A program made the position numbers and the translations under genes. The notes below the pieces were generated by a model. The model saw only the letters and a program-made list of their open reading frames with translations. It had not been told where the DNA came from and did not search any database. From positions 1-10,011 of the forward strand of contig JAFYFK010000227.1 in NCBI GenBank assembly GCA_017543805.1: a DNA stretch of 10,011 nucleotides, given 5' to 3'. The stretch comes from Bacillota bacterium (lineage in GTDB: Bacteria > Bacillota > Clostridia > Peptostreptococcales > Anaerovoracaceae). Each line of letters begins with the position of its first letter. Position 1 is the stretch's first letter. Positions 1 through 6,700 of the stretch are shown piece by piece.

Positions 1-151
1 GTTGTAAAGAAATCTTAACCGTATACTATATATTTTATTGGGAAACAGCTTCCAATTCAAGCAGGAAATCACAAGAGGACTCCGCGCGCTTCCAATTACA
101 GGCACTGCCGCTCCTTTTCAGAAAATCCGGCCGGAACTTACGGGTTTTATC
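1..151. other. Leader region without a recognisable gene
   Basis: No coding region with a ribosome binding site is visible here. Two copies of the 10-mer GCTTCCAATT lie at 48-57 and 88-97, exactly 40 bp apart. A TATACT hexamer at 22-27 could be a -10 box, but no well-spaced -35 is visible inside the window. A weak stem at 122-129/141-148 (AAAATCCG against CGGGTTTT, one T.G pair, 11-base loop) ends in four T residues and could be a poor terminator for a gene to the left. None of these is strong alone. Confidence 0.4.
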
Positions 152-180
152 TTGGCAAGCATTCACTTTTGATGTATCAT
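152..180 (+). promoter_or_regulatory. Sigma-A type promoter for the bactofilin gene
   Basis: The -35 box TTGGCA (152-157) and -10 box TATCAT (175-180) each match the consensus at 5 of 6 positions and are separated by the optimal 17 bp. Transcription would start near 187, giving a leader of about 30 nt to the ATG at 217. This also argues against the upstream in-frame ATGs at 169 and 172, which would lie before the transcript start. Confidence 0.6.
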
Positions 181-216
181 AAATTGTTACGATTTTTGAG
201 ATTCAGGAGGCTCAAT

Positions 217-822
217 ATGGCATTTTTCAAGAAACCGACTCCGCAGCCCGTCGTTCCCGAGGTAGAGGAAAAGCCCGAGGAACCGGTCGTTATCATAGAA
301 GAACCCAAGAAGGAAGAACCGGAAGTGTTCAAGCCCATATACCAGACCAAGATCGGCAAGGGCATCACCTTCTACGGGGATTTCGAAGCCAAGGATCCTA
401 TAGAGCTTAACGGAAGCATCCACGGAAACATCGATTCCACGGATTCCATAAAGATCTCCGAAACAGGCTCCTACTTCGGCGACGCAAACATGCATGATCT
501 CCACGTCGCTGGAACTGTAGAGGGCAACATCCTCTGTGAGGACATAGCCTCTTTCACCGGGACCTCCAAGATGAGCGGGAAACTCGTCACCGCAAGGCTC
601 CGCACCGATGACGGCGCCGGCATGGTCGCGGATCTCAAGATCGATCCGGGCGTAAAGGCAGCGCCTGCCGCTGAGCCCGCACCGTTCGCAGCATTTGAGC
701 AGCCCGCTGAAAACAATATGTTCGGGGAAGTTCCCGGCGAAGGAAACCCTGTCGCGGAAGTAGCGGCGGCCCTTGCCGAAGAAGGCGACATCCCCGTCAC
801 CGAAGAGGATCTGTTCAGCTAA
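217..822 (+). CDS. Bactofilin-family polymer-forming cytoskeletal protein
   Basis: This is a 201-residue protein with a bactofilin (DUF583) core at about residues 45-145. The core is a run of short beta-strand turns with recurring glycines (KIGKGITFYGDF, LNGSIHGNI, VAGTVEGNI, MSGKL), the pattern of the right-handed beta-helix that lets bactofilins polymerise without nucleotide. Family members scaffold cell-shape, wall-synthesis or polar machinery on the inner face of the membrane. The start at 217 has AGGAGG at 205-210, six bases upstream. The first residues, MAFFKK, are hydrophobic then basic, resembling the short N-terminal membrane-targeting peptides of other bactofilins (inference). They are followed by a Pro/Glu-rich tail to about residue 40. 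The C-terminal tail (about 146-201) is Ala/Pro/Glu-rich, acidic and probably disordered. Translation ends in tandem stops TAA TAG (820-825). It appears monocistronic, and no M23 peptidase or other usual partner is visible beside it. Confidence 0.9.
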   Translation: MAFFKKPTPQPVVPEVEEKPEEPVVIIEEPKKEEPEVFKPIYQTKIGKGITFYGDFEAKDPIELNGSIHGNIDSTDSIKISETGSYFGDANMHDLHVAGTVEGNILCEDIASFTGTSKMSGKLVTARLRTDDGAGMVADLKIDPGVKAAPAAEPAPFAAFEQPAENNMFGEVPGEGNPVAEVAAALAEEGDIPVTEEDLFS

Positions 823-836
823 TAGATTTAAGCATT

Positions 837-868
837 AAAAAACCTCTGCTTTTCAGCAGAGGTTTTTT
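837..868. terminator. Bidirectional intrinsic terminator between convergent genes
   Basis: The arms AAAAAACCTCTGCT (837-850) and AGCAGAGGTTTTTT (855-868) are perfectly complementary over 14 bp around a TTTC loop. The GC-containing core is flanked by six A residues on one side and six T residues on the other, so each strand shows a stem followed by a U-tract. It lies 14 bp after the bactofilin stop and 11 bp beyond the stop of the opposing gene, so it can end both transcripts. Confidence 0.93.
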
Positions 869-879
869 GTTTGCGCTGT

Positions 880-2391
880 TTAACCTAAATACAGGTTATT
901 TGTCGAGAATTCAGGATCGCAGGTGGCATCGATCTTAAGATCGTGGAAGATCTGGTCGTCCGCGTCGCTTAAAATGGCGGTGCAGTGCGCCTTGCAGCCG
1001 GCGAGCTTCGGGAGCGCGTCCACAGCGGCGGCGGCCATCGGATTGACTGCGGCCGAGATAGTAAGCGCGGAAAGGACCTCCTCAACATTGAGCGTAGACT
1101 TTTCCTTCTTGAGGATGTCGCCCTTAAGATGCTGGATCGTCTTTAGTATCTCCGGAGATATCAGCAGCACCTCGTCCGGGCAGCTGCAGATCGTCTTGAT
1201 GGCGTTGAGCAGCAGCGCAGCGCCGGCGACCATGCGGCGGGAGCTGCGCCCCGTGACTATGCGCCCGTCGGGAAGCTCCATGGCCATAACGATAATATTC
1301 TCGTACTTCTTGTCCAGAGAACGCTTGTAATCGGCGTAATCCCTCGCCGGCTTTACGACTGCGCGGTCCTCGGGAACGGCACCGACCTCGTCCATAAGAA
1401 GCTTGGAGCGGTCGAGCGCATCCTGGGTGATTATGCCCTTCTTGTATTCCACGCGCGCTATCAGGTAGCGGCGGATTATCTCCTGCTTTGACGCCTCGCG
1501 GCAAGCCTCGTCGTCGACGATGCAGAAACCCGCGCGGTTTACGCCCATGTCTGTCGGCGAATTGTATTCGCTGGCCTCTCCGGTGATCTTTTCGATGATC
1601 CTCTTGAGAACGGGGAACATCTCGAGGTCGCGGTTGTAATTGACCGCCTGGGTGCCGTACTTTTCCAGATGGAAATAGTCGATCATATTGACGTCCTTGA
1701 GGTCGACGGTAGCGGCTTCGTAGGCGATGTTGACGGGATGCTTGAGCGGCAGGTTCCAGATCGGGAAGGTCTCGAACTTGGCGTAGCGGGCCTTTCTGCC
1801 GAGCTTATTCTCGTGGTAGAGCTGCGACAGGCAGGTCGCCAGCTTGCCGGAGCCGGGGCCGGGGCCGTTGACGACGACCAGCGGCTTGGTGACTTCGATG
1901 TACGGATTTGCGCCGTAGCCCTCGTCGGAAACTATGGTGTCGACGTCCGTCGGGTAGCCCTTGGTGAAGCTGTGCTTATATGTCTTGATGCCGCGGCGCT
2001 CAAGCTTTGTTATAAAGGTGTTGACCGCGGGCTCGTTCTCGTAGCGGGTAATAACGACGCTGTTGATCTCCAGGTCGAACTTGCGGAACATGTCGATCAG
2101 GCGCATGACCTCAAGGTCGTAGGTGATGCCGAAATCCTGGCGGGTCTTCCTGGTCAGGATGTCCCCGGCGTAAATGCAGATTATGACCTCGGCGTGATCC
2201 TTCATCCTCTGCAGGAGCTTTATCTTGGCGTCCTCGTCAAAGCCCGGAAGGACTCTGGCGGCGTGCTTGTCCTGGACCAGCTTGCCTCCGAATTCAAGAT
2301 ACAGGCGCTCCCCGGCGCCGTTGTTTATCCTTTCGAGTATGTATTTTGACTGCTCCTCGAGATATTTTTCGGAATCAAAACCGATCTTCAT
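880..2391 (-). CDS. DUF1846/UPF0371 family protein of unknown function
   Basis: This 503-residue protein matches the UPF0371/DUF1846 family along its whole length. Its N-terminus MKIGFDSEKYLEEQSKYIL, the LYLEFGGKL motif (30-38) and RVLPGFDEDAKIKLL (46-60) are characteristic, and the length is typical. The family is soluble and conserved in Firmicutes and some Actinobacteria, and I know of no firmly assigned function. A glycine-rich loop, GPGPGSGK (residues 176-183, encoded at 1843-1866), follows a hydrophobic strand (LVVVN) and looks like a nucleotide- or phosphate-binding loop close to Walker A. No clear Walker B motif was identified. The start at 2391 is preceded by GAGAGGAAAG (2397-2406). 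An in-frame ATG at 2427 would coincide with the predicted transcript start and adds 12 non-family residues, so it is rejected. The gene is transcribed alone and shares its upstream region with the divergent SLH operon. Confidence 0.9.
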   Translation of the reverse strand: MKIGFDSEKYLEEQSKYILERINNGAGERLYLEFGGKLVQDKHAARVLPGFDEDAKIKLLQRMKDHAEVIICIYAGDILTRKTRQDFGITYDLEVMRLIDMFRKFDLEINSVVITRYENEPAVNTFITKLERRGIKTYKHSFTKGYPTDVDTIVSDEGYGANPYIEVTKPLVVVNGPGPGSGKLATCLSQLYHENKLGRKARYAKFETFPIWNLPLKHPVNIAYEAATVDLKDVNMIDYFHLEKYGTQAVNYNRDLEMFPVLKRIIEKITGEASEYNSPTDMGVNRAGFCIVDDEACREASKQEIIRRYLIARVEYKKGIITQDALDRSKLLMDEVGAVPEDRAVVKPARDYADYKRSLDKKYENIIVMAMELPDGRIVTGRSSRRMVAGAALLLNAIKTICSCPDEVLLISPEILKTIQHLKGDILKKEKSTLNVEEVLSALTISAAVNPMAAAAVDALPKLAGCKAHCTAILSDADDQIFHDLKIDATCDPEFSTNNLYLG

Positions 2392-2396
2392 AATAA

Positions 2397-2406
2397 CTTT
2401 CCTCTC
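2397..2406 (-). promoter_or_regulatory. Ribosome binding site that sets the DUF1846 start
   Basis: On the minus strand this reads GAGAGGAAAG, ending five bases before the ATG at 2391. It supports that start over the in-frame ATG at 2427. Confidence 0.7.
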
Positions 2407-2432
2407 AACAAAAGAATTTAAACACAAAAAAT

Positions 2433-2461
2433 ATTATACCAAAAAGCCGGACGGTGTTCCA
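2433..2461 (-). promoter_or_regulatory. Extended -10 promoter for the DUF1846 gene
   Basis: On the minus strand a perfect TATAAT (2438-2433) is preceded by TGG (2441-2439), giving the extended -10 form TGnTATAAT. The -35 position at 17 bp spacing (2461-2456) is TGGAAC, only a partial match, which is normal for extended -10 promoters. Transcription would start near 2426, leaving a leader of about 35 nt. Confidence 0.65.
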
Positions 2462-2499
2462 CGAAAAAGAGCAGTTTTTCAAATAGAATAATTTTCTTG

Positions 2500-2518
2500 A
2501 TGAGATATATTTTCTCAT
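2500..2518. repeat. Small inverted repeat upstream of the SLH operon promoter
   Basis: ATGAGA (2500-2505) and TCTCAT (2513-2518) form a perfect 6-bp dyad around seven A/T bases. It sits eight bp upstream of the -35 box at 2527, in the divergent control region. The position would suit an activator or repressor, but such short A/T-rich dyads also occur by chance. Confidence 0.3.
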
Positions 2519-2526
2519 ATTTTGTA

Positions 2527-2555
2527 TGGACAATATTTCCATTAAACGGTATAAT
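2527..2555 (+). promoter_or_regulatory. Strong sigma-A type promoter of the SLH operon
   Basis: The -35 box TGGACA (2527-2532, 5 of 6) and a perfect TATAAT (2550-2555) are separated by exactly 17 bp. AT-rich DNA lies upstream and could help as an UP element. Transcription would begin near 2562, giving a leader of about 31 nt. This is the best-matched promoter in the window and suggests substantial expression of the surface-protein operon. Confidence 0.78.
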
Positions 2556-2592
2556 TATTTACCATCAATTTACATGAAGATCGGAGGTACTC

Positions 2593-3747
2593 ATGGGAAA
2601 AAGATCATTGATTCTTGCGGCCGCCCTGACGGCCGCGCTGGCAGCAATGCCGGCTCCTGCGTACGCGCAAGACGCGTCGCAAGTCTCCCCATTCTCCGAC
2701 GTGAAGACGGATGACTGGTTCGCCGGCGCCGTCATTCAGGGAAAAGAAATGGGGATAATAGACGGATATAAGGACGGCACCTTCCGCCCCCAGAGGAAGC
2801 TCAGTTACGGAGAATTCATCAAGATGGCCGTAAAGGGGCAGAGATCCGCGGGTCCGGGCACGCACTGGGCCGCTGGATGCTACAACTACGCTTCGGAAAA
2901 CGGGTATCTGACAGCCAGGGACATCAGTCCCAATGTGCTGGACGACCTCATTCCGAGGAAGTACATGGCGCTTATATTCGCAAACATTCTCGCATCGAAG
3001 GGTTACGCGGAGGGAGAGGTCGCTTCGGCGCCCTTTTCCGATGTAAGCCGCAGCGACCGCTTTGAATATCAGATATCGGTCTGCGTTAAGAGCGGAGTCC
3101 TGTCCGGCTACAGCGACGGCAGTTTCCGCCCAGACGAGGTCCTTTCAAGGGCGGAGGCCGCTTCGGCGCTCGTCCGCTTCTTTAAGCTCACCGCGGATGT
3201 AGACAGCGCGCGGCCGGCAGATACTGTAATTACAGAACAGGTTAATGAACCGGAAGAGGAAGCCGGGAATCCGGCTTCGGAAGCGTCGGATACGGAAGTT
3301 ATGGCCGCGCCTTCGGACGCGGCGGACAGCAGGATGAAGGCCGTTCTCGGCAGCATCCTGCAAAGCATTTCCTATACCGAAGGCGGAAGCTGCAGACTGC
3401 ACTATTACAAGCCTCAGATCCCGGCGGACATGCATTTTTCCATGCGCGTCAGCATGAGCGGAGCGGCGGACTTTTATTACCAGTCCGACGCAGGCTACAG
3501 GACCGACCCGTCCCGCTACGACCCTTCCGAGGGCAATTTCGAAGTGAGCATCCCCGGCGTTTCGACGCTCGACGGGAGCAGCTTCAGCTGCCTTCTGAGC
3601 CTTACGGCGTCTGACGGGAGCAAAGCTGTCAGCTACCAGCTGCAGCGCTCGTCCGGCGGCGGGCTGAGCCTGTTCCTGAACTACCACAACGGGGGCAGCA
3701 CGACAAGGCTCGAAGTCCCCGTGCCTGAAGGAGTATTCGGGAGGTAG
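2593..3747 (+). CDS. Exported SLH-domain protein with unknown C-terminal domain
   Basis: This is a 384-residue secreted protein. Residues 1-25 form a signal peptide: basic MGKR, a hydrophobic Ala/Leu run, and signal peptidase I cleavage after APAYA. Three SLH units follow. Unit 1 (about 33-80) has PFSDV, GIIDGYKDGTFRP and LSYGEF. Unit 2 (about 89-138) is degenerate but keeps HWA and IPRKYMA. Unit 3 (about 147-197) has PFSDV, VLSGYSDGSFRP and LSRAEAASAL. SLH triplets bind secondary cell-wall polymers, often pyruvylated, and fasten proteins to the wall. Residues about 205-245 are an acidic low-complexity linker. Residues about 246-384 are Ser/Gly/Tyr-rich and probably beta-structured, with no family recognised. 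GGAGGT at 2583-2588 precedes the ATG. The next gene begins 8 bp after the stop, so the two are probably co-transcribed and the proteins are likely surface partners. Confidence 0.92.
   Translation: MGKRSLILAAALTAALAAMPAPAYAQDASQVSPFSDVKTDDWFAGAVIQGKEMGIIDGYKDGTFRPQRKLSYGEFIKMAVKGQRSAGPGTHWAAGCYNYASENGYLTARDISPNVLDDLIPRKYMALIFANILASKGYAEGEVASAPFSDVSRSDRFEYQISVCVKSGVLSGYSDGSFRPDEVLSRAEAASALVRFFKLTADVDSARPADTVITEQVNEPEEEAGNPASEASDTEVMAAPSDAADSRMKAVLGSILQSISYTEGGSCRLHYYKPQIPADMHFSMRVSMSGAADFYYQSDAGYRTDPSRYDPSEGNFEVSIPGVSTLDGSSFSCLLSLTASDGSKAVSYQLQRSSGGGLSLFLNYHNGGSTTRLEVPVPEGVFGR
3739..3744 (+). promoter_or_regulatory. Ribosome binding site abutting the SLH gene stop codon
   Basis: GGGAGG lies directly before the TAG stop (3745-3747) of the SLH gene, 11 bases ahead of the ATG at 3756. 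The spacing is on the long side, so a second weak purine stretch (AGGGCGGA, 3746-3753) may contribute. A binding site inside the upstream coding end suggests translational coupling of the two surface-protein genes. Confidence 0.5.
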
Positions 3748-3755
3748 GGCGGACA

Positions 3756-6700
3756 ATGAAAAGACTTTTATTTATCGCGGCCGCGCTGACCGCTGTCTTG
3801 TTGTGCGCCTCAACGGCCTTTGCAGCCGAGGAAGAGCTCGGCACCTCGCAGCAGACCTGGTACCTGGATATGTGGCACTACAGCGGAGGTTACTGGCAGA
3901 TAGGCAACGCCGGCAGCAACAAGATCACCATAAGCGACAGCGAGATGGCCGCAAAAGGCGGCATAGTCGACTACCTCGAGGCCGGGAATTCCATAAACTT
4001 TTCCGTCCCCCTGCCCTCTGCCGCGCAGCAGGCCATGGCCGAAGGGAAAGAAGTAAAATGGCGGCTCAAGGCCCGTTCAGTATCGCTGTCAAAACTTTAT
4101 GAGCTCAATTCACTGAAAACCGAGTCCATGGACCAGAGCGAGCTGGTCTTCAGCGTCAGGCCGCGCTTCAACCTCGTAAGAGACATTACGCTGGGCGACT
4201 ATGTGGCAGGACTCAGAAAGACCGTGCCGCTCGTGGACCAGACCTATGGACACAATATTTTTTCGATATACGGAAACGGGGCTTCCGCCGTCCAGGGTTA
4301 CGGAGCGTTCAGTTCAAAACGCCCGGACAGCGTGATATCCCCTTATATACACCCGTCGATGATAACAGGCGCCTCGGGCGCTCTTGCGGGCGGATATTCC
4401 ATACTTCTGAGCGACGATGTGCTGCCTTCGGACGGCTACCAGATCGGTCAGGGGACCTTCGCCTCCGCCGGAGCCTGCGGCCTGCAGTTCATATTCCCCA
4501 TAGATGTGGTCTTCTACACGGAAGTGGAAGATCCGCCTGATCCGGGAGGCGATCCTCAGGATCCGGAGCCGGACCCGGATGACCCCATAGACCCTCAGAT
4601 CCCGGCGGATGACGTGTACGTCGACGCGCGCCTCGAGCTGCCGCCCTGGACTTATGTCGGACACAGGGTCATAGCCCAGGATCTGTCGGAAATAACCATC
4701 GGCGACGAGGTCTACGGAGCCGCAAGGGCTTACGGCCAGAAGAAAGCCAGCCCCAGTCTCAAGATCGTCCAGAGCGGCGTCGGGACCGCCAAAAAGATCA
4801 CGAGCACGGAAACTGCCCTTACCTTCAGTCAGGAGGGAGACTTTGACGTGCGCCTTAAAGTCACTGCGTCGGGTGTATCCGACACCGACACGCAGACCAT
4901 AGAAGTCCGCCCCACCCCGTACGTCGAGGCGGATGTAGGCGGCAGGCAGAAGCAGAACAGAAAGCAGACTCTCTTTATCGCCGCAGCGCAGAACGCTTCA
5001 TATCCCGTAACATCTCTGGATATCAAGATGACGGACATCGAAAGCGGCGAGGAGATAAGCACCTCCTGGAATTTCGACGGCGAGCAGCCAGCTATACAGA
5101 ACAGCTTAAATATCAAGTGCCGCAAGCCGTACGACAACGGCTCTGACCAGTATTTTTTAAAGATACGCATGGACTTTCTGAGCAAGTTCGGCACCGAAAG
5201 GGAGTTCGAATACCGCGTCACAGCAAGGGACAGCAAAGGAGACAGCATGACCGCGGTAAACCGCTTTACCGTCGTGCCGGACGCCCCGCCGGACGCCCGC
5301 ATAGAACTGGAACCGGCTTTGATAAGAGGCGAAGGAAGCAACGTGGCAACGGTCCCGGTCGATGACGTCAGCCTGAGTGACGGCGACCAGCTTAACAGAA
5401 GCTGGAGCTGGAGCGAGAACGGCCTTGATTTTTCGGACATGCCCGGGTTTACGGACCTGAGCTTCGGGAGCCTTCAGAACATAAAATTCCAGAAGACCGG
5501 AGTCGGCCCCTTCTGGGTCAGGCTGCGCGTAAAGGATATGTGGCCGGACGAGACGCTTGAGGAATACATCAGCGATGAGGACTACCTGGAAGCGGAAACT
5601 GAAGAACAGAGCGAGGTCATCAACGTGGCCCCTCAGGTATCGCTCGAAGTCACCTCAGTCAAAACAGCTGAAATACTCCTGCTCGCGGGCAACGACGAAG
5701 AGCTGGAGGAAGCTTCCGCCGCAAAGACCGAGATCCGCAAGGAACTGCTTGCGGAGGGTATCTCGGCGGAAATAAAGGTCGAAGATGTCTCGGACGCGCA
5801 GGGTCAGGCAGCCGTAATAAGGAAGCTGGGAGAACTCAGCACAGACTACGGATTCCAGGGCCCAATGAACGGATTCTGGGAAAAAGGCACAGCCAGCGCG
5901 GACGAAAAGCGGATATACAAGGCGGAAGCGCTCTGGCCGGCGGGAGAAGACATGTATGACTGCTACCCGACACAGCCCTTCACGATACGGGCATACGACA
6001 AAAAAACGCTGGCGGAGCTGTGGAGCTTTACAGTCGGCGAAAACCTTCTGACAGCCGCGGACCGCGGAAAGAGCGCGTATTACGGCCACGACGGGGAAGA
6101 TAAATACCTGTATTTCGTTGTCGGCGGCAGGACTCTGCTTTTAGACAAAGAGACCGGAGCGCTCGCGGCGCAGATACCCTTCGAGTTCGGGTGCTGCAGC
6201 GCGCTCAACGACGAATACATCTATACATTTAAGCCCGACGGGATCTATAAGATCTCCCGCGGCGACGGATCGGTCAGCAGGCTGATAGCCGAGACGATAT
6301 ACGCGGACGACCGCCAGGTATCAAGACTGGGCGGAAAGTACAGTTTTCTCTGTAAAAGGGGCACGGAGCACCTCAAAGGCACTTTCGATCCACGGAGCGA
6401 AAAACTCAGCTATACGAGGCTGTCAGGCACCTCAGACGACAGCGGGGAAAGCGTGACCACCCTTCTCGGAATAGATACGGACGGCAAGACCGTCATATTC
6501 ACAAAAAACGGCACCGCATCCGCAGGCTGCGCGCGCGTGTTCGGAGAGGACGGATCACTTGTCAAAACTGTAAATATCGACCCCCGTTCGGGCAGAGTCT
6601 ATCCGGTCGCGGACGCGTCCGGCAGGATATGCGGCGCAGCGGCGGCTTACAACAGCAGATACCGTGAAGATTATAATGTCACAACTGAATATTACGACTT

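Noticed and set aside
169..216. In-frame upstream extension of the bactofilin start to 169
   Set aside because: The added residues (MMYHKLLRFLRFRRLN) are unlike bactofilins, there is no ribosome binding site, and the predicted promoter would start transcription after these ATGs. AGGAGG is correctly placed for 217.
1669..2349. Open frame of 226 codons on the plus strand
   Set aside because: It lies wholly opposite the well-supported DUF1846 gene, has no ribosome binding site or recognisable protein, and is explained by GC-rich antisense codon bias.
2392..2427. Upstream start at 2427 for the DUF1846 protein
   Set aside because: It coincides with the predicted transcript start near 2426, lacks a ribosome binding site and adds residues not typical of the family, whereas the start at 2391 gives the family N-terminus MKIGFD.
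3145..3756. Open frame of 203 codons on the minus strand
   Set aside because: It is antisense to the SLH gene, has a compositionally odd product rich in Arg and Ala, and no family match or expression signals.
2617..3784. Repeated GCGGCCGC at 2617-2624 and 3777-3784
   Set aside because: Both lie in the Ala-rich signal peptide codons of the two exported proteins (AAALTA in both). Shared composition explains them better than a mobile or regulatory repeat.
3756..3824. Lipoprotein signal on the giant protein (Cys at residue 17)
   Set aside because: The residues before the Cys (Val-Leu-Leu) do not fit a lipobox, which needs Gly, Ala or Ser directly before Cys, and a good signal peptidase I site (AFA) follows at residues 21-23.
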